From Eutreptiella sp. 'Long Island Sound 2002' (taxonomy: Eukaryota > Euglenozoa > Euglenophyceae > Eutreptiales > Eutreptiaceae), in contig OZ038384.1 in NCBI GenBank assembly GCA_964036045.1, positions 40,712,844-40,776,843 on the forward strand: a stretch of 64,000 bases of DNA. The letters run 5' to 3'. Position 1 is the first letter of the stretch. Each line of letters begins with the position of its first letter. A program made the translations under genes and the position numbers. This document shows positions 54,419 to 64,000 of the stretch, piece by piece. The notes under the pieces are model-generated. The model did no database searches, was not told the DNA's origin, and saw only the letters and a program-made list of their open reading frames with translations.

Positions 54419-54716
54419 CTTTTCTCCAGGCTTTCACTTTGGCGGTGGTGACCTTCTCCATCGCGGCCTGGGCTTCATTGGCGGCTAAAGAATCAGGATC
54501 AGGGGCATCCTCAGAAGGAGGTAAGGAAGATACGACAGACAGGAGGGCAACCGCCATCGGATCCCTCCCTTCGAGGCTTCTGAGGCGTTCGTGGGTTAGC
54601 ACAGGCGCCTCATGGGCTTCTCTCATATATTTTTCTTCCGCCCCTCTTGCTTGGTGCTCTCCGCGCCAGCCAGTAGTGTCCACAACGACTGTATCATCTC
54701 TTCCGCTCAGGGACAT
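54419..54716 (-). pseudogene. gag: E3 gag, N-terminal fragment beyond the insert
   Basis: The frame from ATG at 54716 encodes SLSGRDDTVVVD and ends in the duplicated segment (ALLSVVSSLPPSEDAP...) that also opens the main gag part at 48062. The ATG lies 140 nt downstream of the primer site, so this is the natural gag start. The second copy of the segment is the duplication made by the insert. Confidence 0.7.
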
Positions 54717-54856
54717 AGCCCTGGAAGGTCCTGCTACAGGCTCCGCCGTTGGCTAGGACCTGTTTGGCAGGGTCTTGGCGCTCAATGTAACTGATGGACG
54801 TGACATTGCTCAATACGCTGTGGATTTCTTGTGCTTTAGCTTGGCGAGGGTGTAAG

Positions 54857-54868
54857 CCTCTGCTACCA
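54857..54868 (-). other. E3 primer-binding site, initiator tRNA-Met
   Basis: The minus strand TGGTAGCAGAGG abuts the 5' LTR and is a 12/12 match to the site used by E1. Confidence 0.85.
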
Positions 54869-55575
54869 GAAAAAGTTTCTTGATTGCTTTTCAAAAGATG
54901 TTTCTCCAAAACTGCAAAAAGGTAAAGTCCACGAACAAGGAACACCACAAACAGGATCAAAGTCAGAATTGTGATAGTATTCTTTGAAATCAAAGCATTA
55001 TAAGCAAAGAGGGGCTGCATATAGACAAATGAGAAATCAAATATGCAACTCAAATGTTTTTATAAACAAAACAAATGATTTTATGTGAAAACTGGCATGA
55101 CTCTGGCCTCCAAGATAGCACCAAGCACTTCATGTGCACTCTTTTGGATGAAATGGAGTTGGTTAGGAATCTGGGGCATAGAAGTTAGGCCAGACACAGG
55201 AAATGACTTGGCCAAGCAACTGAATTCAGAAATAGTTACAATCTGGAACCACAATAAGTAGTAGAAACTTTTGAGTATAGGGCTCCTGAGGTGGGAGACC
55301 ACTAGGCTTAACCTACGAGGCCCAAGGCATGAAGTGCCTACTTTATTTCGGTATAACCTCCATGAGGGATGATACCTCCGCTCCTTTGAGTGGCGAGGGT
55401 GAACTTCATGGGGGTGCTAGGGTTTTAACCCTAGTTGCTGAGAAAGTGTACTTAAAGGTTCATAAGAGAAACTAAAATGTTCAAGTGTCAGTCTCCGCAC
55501 TTCCTTAGGCAAAAAGGGGGGCTGTAGCCTGGATCAAGTACCCCAAGAAAGACATGGTAGTGACTTTTTCTTACT
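54869..55575 (-). repeat. E3 5' LTR (707 bp)
   Basis: Direct repeat of the 37.5-38.2 kb LTR, followed by the CACGAC duplication at 55576-55581. Related to the E2 LTR by eye over most of its length. Confidence 0.85.
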
Positions 55576-55581
55576 CACGAC

Positions 55582-56132
55582 CTGTTCCCCCGCCAGTGGC
55601 CACCAAGCGAACCGTGCAGCCAACTGTGAGGAAGGCCGCTAAGCGAGGGGATGGTACAAAGCGTGCTACAAAGGGAAGAGGTAGGGGTCAGGGTAGGCGT
55701 AGCGATCCGCCGCTGAAGGAATAGCTGAATGCTGCCCTTGAGCTTTCAGATGCGCTAACCACCGTGAATCAGGCTCCTGGGGGCCTGAGTGCGTATCAGG
55801 CCACGTATAATGATCATTTGCATGCACACATTCACAGTTTGGTTGACTCGGCTGAGGAGGACTCACCATCATCCACACTAGCTCCCACACAAGTTGCAAG
55901 GGATATGCTTTTGATGATTCAGCAGGTTGATACTCACTTGGCTCAGTTGTATGCTCGGACTGCATGTGGGGACCATTTTCGCCAGCTGAGTTGCATCAGT
56001 GTAAGCAGCTTTTGGAGTGGCGGGCTCAAGTGTCGAAGAACTAAGGATATTTCAAATTTCATGTCTGAGTTTATGTTCCTTGCCTTCAGGGTTTGCCTGT
56101 GTGAGGTTGGGTTTGCCACTGATGAGGTCTGA
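55582..56132 (+). pseudogene. MULE-type transposase, 3' part beyond E3
   Basis: When E3 and one CACGAC copy are disregarded, the frame left of E3 (VVGAQEA) continues here without a shift, into a basic Lys/Arg/Gly tail with RGRGQGRR, ending in TAG at 55722-55724. The frame after that TAG stays open for a further 135 codons with ordinary composition (LNAALELSDAL, SAEEDSPSSTLAPTQVARDM) to TGA at 56130. That extension may be the original C-terminus, lost by a nonsense mutation. Confidence 0.65.
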
Positions 56133-56138
56133 GGTCCG

Positions 56139-57700
56139 TTGAAATTGAGTAGGACGGAGTTGAAATTGAGTAGGAGGGAGTGTATTTTCATTTTGGGGGA
56201 GTTGAAAATGAGCAGGTGGGAGTTCAAAATGAGTAGCAGGGAGTTGAAAATGAGTAGGAGGAAGTTCAAAATGAGCAGGAGGGAGTTGAAAATGAGTAGG
56301 AGAGAGTTGAAATTGAGTAGGAGGGAGTTGAAAATGAGTAGGAGGGAGTGTATTTTCACTTGGAGGGAGTTGAAAATGAGTAGGAGGGAGTTGAAATTGA
56401 GTAGGAGTGAGTTGAAATTGAGTAGGAGGGAGTGGATTTTCACTTTGGGGGAGTTGAAAATGAGCAGGAGGGAGTTGAAAATGAGTAGGAGGGAGTTCAA
56501 AATGAGCAGGAGGGAGTTGAAAACGATTAGGAGGGAGTTGAAATTGAGTAGGGAGGAGTGTATTTTCAGTTGGAGGGAGTTGGAAATGAGCAAGAGGGAG
56601 TTGAAAATGAGTAGGAGAGAGTTGAAATTGAGTAGGAGGGAGTTGAAACTGAGTAGGAGGGAGTGGTTTTTCACTTGGAGGGAGTTGAAAATGAGTACGA
56701 GGGAGTTGAAATTGAGTACGAGGGAGTTGAAATTGAGTAGGAGGGAGTTGAAAATGAGCAAGGGGGAGTTGAAAATCAATACGAGAGAGTTGAAAATGAG
56801 CACGAGGGAGTTGAAAATGAGTAGGAGAGAGTTGAAATTGAGTAGGAGGGAGTTGAAATTGAGTAGGGGGGAGTGGATTTTCAGTTGGAGGGAGTTGAAA
56901 ATGAGTAGGAGGGAGTTGAAATTGAGTAGGAGGGAGTTGAAATTGAGTAGGAGGGAGTGGATTTTCACTTGGAGGGAGTTGAAAATGAGCAGGACGGAGT
57001 TGAAAATGAGTAGGAGGGAGTTGAAATTGAGTAGGAGGGAGTTGAAATTGAGTAGGAGGGAGTGGATTTTCACTTGGAGGGAGTTGAAAATGAGCAGGGG
57101 GGAGTTGAAAATGAGTAGGAGGGAGTTGAAATTGATTAGGAGAAAGTTGAAATTGAGTAGGAGGGAGTGTATTTTCACTTGGAGGGAGTTGAAAATGAGC
57201 AGGAGGGAGTTGAAAATGAGTAGAAGGGATTTGAAATTGAGTAGGAGGGAGTTGAAATTGAGTAGGAGGGAGTTGAAATTGAGCAGGAAGGAGTTGAATT
57301 TGAGTAGGAGGGAGTGGATTTTCACTCCGAGGGAGTTGAAAATGAGCAGGAGGGAGTTGAAAAAGAGCAGGAGGGAGTTGAAATTGAGTAGGAGTGAGTT
57401 GAAAATGAGTAGGAGGGAGTTGAAATTGAGTAGGAGGGAGTTGAAATTGAGTAGGAGGGAGTGTATTTTCACTTGGAGGGAGTTGAAAATGAGCAGGAGG
57501 GAGTTGAAAATGAGCAGGAGGGAGTTGAAATTGAGTAGGAGGGAGCTGAAACTGAGTAGGAGGGAGTTGAAAATGAGTAGGAGGGAGTTGAAAATGAGTA
57601 GGAGGGAGTTGAAATTAATTAGGAGGGTGTGGATTTTCACTTGGAGGGAGTTGAAAATCAGGAGCAGTAGCCTTGTTACCAGCAAGGTATCGTTACCTTA
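56139..57700. repeat. 21 bp tandem array, about 74 units
   Basis: The unit is ttgaaattgagtaggagggag, alternating with ttgaaaatgag(t/c)aggaggga and, every four to seven units, a tggattttcacttggaggga type. Because 21 is a multiple of three, both strands stay open throughout: plus gives an RELKMSR/RELKLSR heptad-like repeat (525 codons), minus gives a FNSLLLI/FNSLLLN repeat (580 codons). There is no support that either is translated. The mixed unit types form a higher-order pattern. Confidence 0.9.
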
Positions 57701-57928
57701 TCTGGCGATAAAATAATGCGACTTTTTTTACAAATTTGGGCTGCAAAACGGTTCAAAACATCCTTGTCGCCTTTTAGCAGAAGATCAGTTGCAGTAGATC
57801 AGTTGCAGTCGTTTTTTCGGTTGTCGTAAATGCGCATGTCGCCTGTTCGTGCGCAGTCTTTCGCAGTCTGCTAGGGCCGCAGTCTGCATACCGTCACCGG
57901 GCTTTGATCTAACAACCTTTGCGAGGTG

Positions 57929-58020
57929 ATTTGAACGAACCGGCCAAAAAGTGCCGCGCGTAAGTACCAGCGGCTGTAATAATGCTTACGCACGGAGCTT
58001 TTTGGCCGGGTCGTTCAAAT
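57929..58020. repeat. 92 bp foldback (inverted repeat, 36 bp arms)
   Basis: The left arm 57929-57964 (ATTTGAACGA...GCGTAAG) and right arm 57985-58020 (CTTACGCAC...TCGTTCAAAT) pair with only a few mismatches around a 20 nt centre. The centre plus one arm base (57964-57983) is found again, inverted and exact over 20 bp, at 60358-60377. This could be a MITE-like element or a regulatory hairpin. Confidence 0.7.
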
Positions 58021-58412
58021 TTTGGGAATATCTTCAGCAGGAAACCACCAAATGTGGATTTTTTTTGACAGATCTGTAGCTTGAGAGCTGTTTTATAGCT
58101 GGGAGCATCAGAATTTCTGTCACAATGCATTGTACCAGAATTATTGCCCCCGGGGGTTGTGGCATTTTGGCCCATATCTGGCAAAATCCCAAAACTGCCG
58201 TTCAAATTTTGGACATTTCTTCATGCCAATGCCATGTTTTTTGATTCCGAGCTTTTCTGCTACATTGGCATTACAATCCGCATTAAATGGTTGCTCGCCT
58301 AGGTCAATTGGAGCCAAAGTGCCTCTTTAAAGTCCAATATTTGAACAAACATTTTTTTGCCTTTTTTGTCAAATTTCTCAGCATTATGAGGAGATCTTCT
58401 CGCAAATGAGCT

Positions 58413-58889
58413 GTGGTCACCGACCATGAGAAGTTGATTGCAACTCTCTCGCAAAAAGATCGTGCCTTGCGAGGTGCATGGGACATCCTCAATGGAGTTC
58501 TCAAAGGTCCCACACAAGCCGGAGGGAAGTGGGTTATCCCAAAGAACCATATTGCCTACTACTTGAGAAAGCTGAAGGAAGAAGGATTTTGCATTGAAAT
58601 GGAGGTTAATGACCCCCAACCTGAAGAGTCAACTCCTCGACGTCAAGAAGATGTTAAGGTTGATCCTTGGGACCTCTATGTCCAAGCCTACCAATGGGCG
58701 GGTCAAGAAGTAAGTAAAGGGAGACTAAGTTCTCGTAAAGCTGCTTCTGAGGTGTACCTTCGATTTGGCATAAATTTGTCACACACTACTTGTGCCAAGG
58801 CCGCCGAAGATGAGGGTGCCCCTCCCAAGAAGAGAGGGGAGGCTACTTTTGTGCCCCCCGATGTCGAGTCCACACTTGTCGCCTTTTAG
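58413..58889 (+). CDS. Possible HTH transposase N-terminal fragment, 158 aa
   Basis: The frame has balanced composition, unlike neighbouring random frames. It contains two basic helical stretches. The second (RLSSRKAASEVYLRFGINLSHTT, then KKRGEATFVPPDVESTLVAF) resembles the helix-turn-helix and linker of pogo/Tc1-type transposases, where a Ser/Arg-Lys-Ala-Ala helix is followed by a Gly-rich basic link and a helix near an acidic-x-x-Leu motif. No catalytic DDE domain follows; tandem repeats start right at the stop. It may be a truncated transposase or a host gene; the family is uncertain. Confidence 0.35.
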   Translation: MVTDHEKLIATLSQKDRALRGAWDILNGVLKGPTQAGGKWVIPKNHIAYYLRKLKEEGFCIEMEVNDPQPEESTPRRQEDVKVDPWDLYVQAYQWAGQEVSKGRLSSRKAASEVYLRFGINLSHTTCAKAAEDEGAPPKKRGEATFVPPDVESTLVAF

Positions 58890-59600
58890 GACATGTTTCA
58901 AGCTCCATTCTAAAAAAAAAAGCGCCACAAAACTCAACGGTGGCGCCAAGTTACCCCCCCCGGGACTTTCGTTGCACCCTCAAAAATACTGCGTGCCACT
59001 GTGGCGGTCAAACCTGGAGAGCCCCGCCCCCCGACCAAAATGGCTCAAAGTCAGCAAGAGACGGCCTAGCACGGCCAAGCATAAGCTTTTAGGACATGTT
59101 TCAAAGGACATACTCCAAAAAAAAGCGCCACAAAACTCACCGGTGGCGCCAAGTTACCCCCACGGGACATTTTTTGCACCCACCGGGCAACATGGAAAAA
59201 ATTGCCCAAAACAAGCGACCCCCCCTACCATCCTCTCCAAATAGCTCAAAGTGAGCAAGAGACGGCCTAGCACGGCCAAGCATATCCTGTTAGTACATGT
59301 TTCAAGCTACATTCTCAAAAAAAAAGCGCCACGAAACTCACCGGTGGGGCCAATTTACCCCCCCGGGACATTTGGTGCACCCCCGAAAATACTCTGTGCC
59401 ACTGTCACGGTGAAACTTGGAAAGCCCCACCCCCCGACCAAAATAGCTCAAAGTGAGCAAGAGGCGGCCTAGCACGGCCAAGGATAACCCTTTAGGACAT
59501 GTTTCAAAGGACATTGTCCAAAAAAAAGGGGCACAAAACTCACCGGTGGCGCCAAGTTACGTCCCGGGAGAAAAAAATTTCCCCCTAAAAATCAGGGAAA
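58885..59600. repeat. About 202 bp tandem repeat, four units
   Basis: The words aggacatgtttcaa, gccacaaaactcaccggtggcgcc and gcctagcacggccaag recur with spacing of about 203, 200 and 204 bp (starts near 58888, 59091, 59291 and 59495). The last unit decays at about 59600. The first begins immediately at the stop of the 158-codon frame. Confidence 0.8.
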
Positions 59601-60960
59601 TTTTTGGTAAAATTTTATCAAGTCAAAATGGAACATTGCAAAATGTTTCAAAACCTGTTGGATATCGGTCCTATTTTAAATACATTGATGTATTGTACAC
59701 AAAAAGGGCTTTCAAACAAAAAAAACGGTTTGTAAAACGGTCACGGTGGCACCAAGTTATGATTTTTGGGGGTTGGACGCATGTGACTGTGTATGCAAGT
59801 GTGCTCTTGGTGGGTTTTAGATAAGTTGGTGGTATTATGCCGCCTATGTGGGCTTTCCGGCCCAATCTTTGATGCGTGCATGTGCCCATTGATGCCCCAG
59901 GGCACACTGATTGATAATTGGTAAGGTTCTCGAGTCCCGGCCTTGTTTTTTTAGAATTTTCGAAAAAACCAAGACAAATCTATATGCAATAGCGCCAGCG
60001 CAGCAGCCAGTGGCGGTGCTGCTCCAGCGGTCTGAGCGCTGGAATCGCAGCCGGCAGGCGTTGGGTTCAGCCCCGCTGCGGGCGCTCTGGATTGGTCGCG
60101 CCGGCGCAGAGATTTTCTCAATTTTTGAACAAAGTGTAAAGTTTTTTACAATGAAAATTTGACGCAACCCCAAAATGCGTCTACTTCAGGCAGCTAAATC
60201 TAGGGTCCCCTGGCAAATCCTCTCCCCCCCCACCTGGGATCCAATTCCCCATCAGTGCAGCTGCCACGGCGTCCAAGTCCGACCCCAAAACTCGGCGGCA
60301 GCCAAGAGAAAACCCCAAAATTTGAACGCGGCTGTAAATCTATTAACAGCCGCTGGTATTATTACAGCCGCTGGTACCTTAAGTGCGGGCCGCGACCCCC
60401 CCCCAATGTGCTGAAGCGTTCAACTCGCCCAAATATGGCCCCCCTTACACACCATGATGTCCCGACCATTAAGGCTCGAATTCCCCCAAATGAGCAAGAC
60501 GATCCGATTTGTAATACGGCGGGATTGGGGGAATTACTGTGGTAACCAGAGTAGGGGCTACCCAAGAAGCTTAGCAACGAAAAATCTCCTTAACTCCCCT
60601 AGATTTTTAGGTTTGTAGTAAAGGGTGCCGCTGATTATCTCCAACCCCCCTTATCCCCTACAACTTTTCTTGGCGAGCATGGTCTAAGCTGAGGTCGCCA
60701 AAAGTATGTTTCAGAGCATCCGTGTCACATGTTTCACGTAGTGGCTGTCTTTGTTGGTTTGCATAGCGTCCGCCTTGTAAAGGTTTCGGACAGGACGGTT
60801 ATCCTCCGTCAAGCAGGCAGCACAGCAGATCAGCACTTTTCCTCCACCGCGTGCACGTTTCTCTGATCATGGGTAAATCGAAGCCACTTCCGTTCGGACC
60901 CTACCAACTGAATATGCCGAGTTTGATTGCAAACTATGTTCGTTGAGTAACCTTCTTTTG
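59601..60960. other. Intergenic with a tRNA-like patch and short repeats
   Basis: At about 60008-60085 the plus strand reads caGCGGTCTGAGCGC (A-box-like), then GTTGGGTTCAGCCCC (B-box-like). This could be a decayed tRNA or SINE, but I cannot fold a clean cloverleaf. At 60346-60377 acagccgctggta occurs twice, 18 bp apart. No other gene is seen. Confidence 0.35.
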
Positions 60961-60974
60961 CAGCAGGTGTTTCG

Positions 60975-61505
60975 ATGGCTCTTCACTCAGCAGTTCGTTG
61001 GAACAAGCCTGCTGCAGAGATAGAAGGTTTTATTCAACAGGAGGGTGTCAACAGTGCTGACCCTGAAAATGGAAACAGGGCTATTCACATCGCGGCCCAA
61101 AATGGGCACCTGGACCTTGTCAAGTTGCTGTTAGCGCGCAAGGCTGACGTGAACGCCCAAAACAACGGAGGGCAGACACCTCTACATATGTCTGTTGCGT
61201 ATGATTTGGATGATGTTTCCAGCACTTTAGTTGCTGCTGGGGCAAATGAAGAACTGAAGAATGCCGATGGTCACCCCGCGAAGTACGGTATAAGTGGTGA
61301 CCTTCTCCAAAAAAGGGCAATTGGAGCCTTCCAAGATGCTACCACAGCAGATGCACTGGTAGCTGCCCTGCAAACCATTGGGAAAACACCCGGGATGGAT
61401 AAGGCACTGGTTGTTCAGAAGGGAATGGCAAAGAAGAAGGAAGCCGGTGCACAATGGACCCCAGCCGTGCAAACAGCATTTACCACCATTATCCAGGCTC
61501 TGTAA
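60975..61505 (+). CDS. Ankyrin-repeat protein, 176 aa, probably an intact host gene
   Basis: A single uninterrupted frame from ATG to TAA. Three ankyrin-type helices are visible in about residues 1-105: a first LHSAVRWNK half-repeat, then NRAIHIAAQNGHLDLVKLLLARKADVNAQN (about 33-62) and GQTPLHMSV...LVAAGANEELKN (about 65-96). The remaining 70 residues are a helical tail (FQDATTADALVAAL, then KKKEAGAQWTPAVQTAF) without a recognised domain. Ankyrin repeats bind other proteins, and no enzyme domain is present. A pyrimidine-rich stretch ending ttttgcag lies 15 nt upstream, so a 5' untranslated intron or leader acceptor is possible. An alternative upstream ATG at 60869 is not in frame without splicing. 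Confidence 0.8.
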   Translation: MALHSAVRWNKPAAEIEGFIQQEGVNSADPENGNRAIHIAAQNGHLDLVKLLLARKADVNAQNNGGQTPLHMSVAYDLDDVSSTLVAAGANEELKNADGHPAKYGISGDLLQKRAIGAFQDATTADALVAALQTIGKTPGMDKALVVQKGMAKKKEAGAQWTPAVQTAFTTIIQAL

Positions 61506-62815
61506 GTGTAAAGAGACAACTTGTTGTTATGCTTGTATTGTCCAACTGCTCACCATGTTCACCATCATCGGCAGTGGTTACAATAATCGTGTCCACCAAT
61601 CGCCCACTTTAGCAGAGGAAACCAAAACAGAGTACAAAGCAGGGGAGAGGAGAGGGTAATGGGTTGCAAAGCCCACCTGTGTCGTGTAGCCTGCAGGCCC
61701 TGTGGACACACGGATGGCAGCTGCATCGCCAACAACGGCAAACTGTGTCTTGCTGTTGCTGAACAGCTGCCCATCAAGACTGAGCTCAACGTGCGTGGGG
61801 AATTCTGTTTCCCTGGTGACAGAGATCAGGACAATCATAGTGACGGTGATAATGGTGGCGCGGTGTAGCACGCTGTGGTGTGGTGTGGTGTGACAGGCAA
61901 TGACAACAGCAATGACAGGGAACTTGCGGTAACGGCCAACATTGGAGGAGCTGTCGGTGTCTGCCACCGTCCGGGATGGTTCCTTAAAGCACAAAAAAAA
62001 AACCATGCGAGCGTCCGTCATATGCTTGACAGTTGAAGGATAACAGACGGCGGGGAGAGAGGAAGCAATTTCGGCTGTAGAGGTTTGACGGTAAATAGAG
62101 CGGTCCCTGGCTGCACAACAACACCAAAGAAACTGTGGGCGTCCTTAATGACCGCCCTCCCACTGTCTGTCGGACCAAGTGCAGTCCCTGTGAGCTGTGC
62201 TGGAATGCCAAAAGGCTTGAGGCTGCGTTCGTCAACCGTACACTGCTGAATCCCATTGTGGCAAGGACTTTCCAACAGAAGCCACCCTGCATGTGCGGTG
62301 GAAGTGTAGTTATTTGGCTGAATTTCGGATCGGTGTGGTGCAGCCATGTAATTGTGGAGAATCACCCTTTTGTTTTCCCTTTTCAGAGGCATCTTCAGAC
62401 ATTTTGGTGTGCAGTCTCCGGGCATTTTGGTGTGCAGTCCTGGGCACGTCGGTATTGTTAACTGAAAGTGGCATATTTTTGAGGTCAATTTGGGTACATC
62501 AATTTGCCCAATTGGGGATGGGGTTGCAACATGGCAGACATGAAGGCTTCAACATCCTGTTTGCATCTCGAAGGACATATTTTGATGATGATTTGCATTG
62601 CCAAATTTGTTCAGCATCATCAAAGAAGGAATGTGTATTTGCATAGTGGAATGGCTTGGTTTCTTTTTCAAAAGAGCATCATCGCTTGCCTGATTGTTTT
62701 CCAAACAATGCAAGTGGTACACTGGTGGTGGGGGAACCTCAGCGTGCCGCGCATCTTTTTGGGCCTCTTTTGATACGGAGCCCTAATCCATGTTTTTTGC
62801 CTGGGTTGGGGTTAT
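61506..62815. other. Intergenic, no gene seen
   Basis: Short frames on both strands (up to about 156 codons) show no domain and overlap each other. The sequence just after the ankyrin gene may be its 3' untranslated region; no clear AATAAA signal is seen. Confidence 0.4.
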
Positions 62816-63060
62816 ATTAATTTTTTCCACCATGGGGACCCAGAGAAGGCAGGAGTTCTGTCGCCATATTGATCTCTCCCCACCTTGGGGCCCCTGAGAA
62901 GGAAGAAGGTAGGGGTTTTTTTAGCCATATTGATTGATGTAGCCATTGCGCCCAATTTAGTGCCCCCGAGAAGGTAGGGATTAGGCAACGATTTCTGATT
63001 AGGTCCCCGTATGGGGGCACCTGAAGAGGCAAGGGTGTTGTAGCCATTCTACCCACATGT
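62816..63060. repeat. Degenerate tandem repeat, about four units of 55-70 bp
   Basis: Units share a (t/a)ggggnccc(n)gagaaggnagg core: 62831, 62884, 62960 and 63012. Spacing varies between about 50 and 75 bp, so the array is old. Confidence 0.45.
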
Positions 63061-64000
63061 AAGCCTTTGAGACAGACTAAGATTGGCAAAAGGAAGCCAA
63101 AGTACATACTCCGTGCGCTTCTGGAGACAAGTGTTAGGCGGGAACACACGACCGGCTTGGTGTTTGCTTCGTTGGTTTTCTGCACGTACTATGAACCTAA
63201 CCGTCTTAACCATCACTCTTTTTATTGACCATGGGTGCATGTCCTGCCTCATGTTAGGACTGATAGAAGCAATTCGGCCGCTACGCGACATGAAGGAAAG
63301 ATGAGTCAAATGTGTGTGTGTGTTGTGTTGTAAGAAGCCTTCCACCATCACAAGTTGTTGTGTGCGTTGGCCGCGTTATTGTCATGCATGTATTGATGCA
63401 AACATTGGCAAAGAAAGATTGTTTATCAGCCGATACTTAAGAAATACACATTGATGTTGAATGTAGTGGTTTCGATTTATGCAGTGTGTTTTGTTGCGGT
63501 CCACCATTGGTCCAATTCGGACACTTTTCTTCGGCACGGTATCCGGGGTTAAAGCCAGGACGATTAATACAGAGTAGGGCGCCGGGCAAACACTTTATAG
63601 TGTACTGGGATTGATTTGTAGTTCTCTGAAGACCATTTTATTGCACTGGAGTATTGTTGGCCCAATGGACATGCTTTTCTTTACTTTACACACTAGATGC
63701 AAAACTAATGTCAAACCATTTCATATGAGTGCACGTTGGGATATTGTTGAGGTTGAGTTCCAGCATGTGTCAAAGGAGCTAACTTTGAAATACATTTTTT
63801 GATTGGCCCAAGCGCACCAATTTTATGCAAATAACAATTGGTATTGATTGCCTACGACTCACCATCTGGAGTTTGGTGGTAATATGCTAGCTTTGACTAG
63901 ACTGACCTGGGCGCCTATGTTGACCAGCACGTTGAAGACCTTCTCCACTTCCCCGCATAGGGCTCGGCCCTTGAGGTGAAGCTGCCGCTTGCGGCCAACC
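63061..64000. other. Window end, no gene seen
   Basis: Ordinary mixed sequence with short random frames only. No domain, tRNA or repeat is recognisable. Confidence 0.4.

Larger units (their letters stand above)
37463..55575 (-). mobile_element. E3: decayed E2-family chromovirus, 18.1 kb with internal insert
   Basis: It is flanked by a perfect CACGAC target duplication (37457-37462 and 55576-55581). Its 5' LTR is 54869-55575 and its 3' LTR 37463-38202. Primer site, gag, UAG, pol, the 92 bp block and the tRNA-like segment are all collinear with E2. Gag and pol carry many stops and frameshifts. Two insertions enlarge it: 0.3 kb near 41940-42245 and 6.36 kb at 48063-54418. It sits inside the MULE pseudogene. 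Confidence 0.9.

Noticed and set aside
57763-58889. 15 bp word cttgtcgccttttag at both 57763 and 58875, as a target duplication
   Set aside because: A 15 bp match somewhere in 64 kb is expected by chance, and the second copy overlaps the 202 bp repeat unit.

Overview
This is a repeat-dominated piece of a eukaryotic nuclear genome. The evidence is Ty3/gypsy chromoviruses with LTRs and tRNA primer sites, a MULE/FAR1-type transposase, short GT-AG introns (109 and 77 nt) in a SET-domain gene, and tRNA-like Pol III boxes. The mix suggests a unicellular alga or other protist with a large genome, but no taxon can be fixed from the sequence alone. At least half of the window is transposon or satellite DNA. 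Only two loci look like host genes: a SET-domain-like gene at 28.76-31.04 kb and a small intact ankyrin-repeat gene at 60.98-61.51 kb.

Layout. 1-2.1 kb has no supported gene. At 2.1-4.5 kb an A/C-rich stretch runs into a tandem array of about 109 bp units. That array is split by E1 (4500-15263, + strand), a complete, young chromovirus with 532 bp LTRs, a perfect 5 bp target duplication, an initiator tRNA-Met primer site, gag, pol and a polypurine tract. The array resumes at 15264 and ends in a (ACCT)4 tail at 16030. A decayed pol fragment lies near 17.1-17.3 kb. E2 (17679-28759, - strand) is a second chromovirus family with intact gag and pol. It abuts the SET-domain gene. After a C-rich tract and a 53 bp tandem array comes a MULE-type transposase pseudogene. 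It is split by E3 (37463-55575, - strand), a decayed relative of E2. E3's own gag is split by a 6.36 kb A/C/G-only insert flanked by 144 bp direct repeats. The rest of the MULE, a 21 bp array, a foldback repeat, a possible HTH transposase fragment with about 202 bp tandem repeats, and the ankyrin gene follow. The last 2.5 kb shows no gene.

How the parts work together. In E1, E2 and E3, gag and pol lie in the same frame, separated by a single UAG followed by GGG, with a predicted RNA hairpin just downstream (possibly a pseudoknot in E1). This suggests Pol is made by stop-codon readthrough, as in gammaretroviruses, rather than by frameshifting. Both families also carry an extra domain between protease and reverse transcriptase. 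Its DxFA/ELFA...NPPF...VPxW pattern resembles the Dam-like methyltransferase domain known from DIRS-type retrotransposons. Both integrases end in chromodomains, consistent with targeting to marked chromatin. The nesting gives a relative history: MULE, then E3 inside it, then the 6.36 kb insert inside E3; and the satellite, then E1 inside it.
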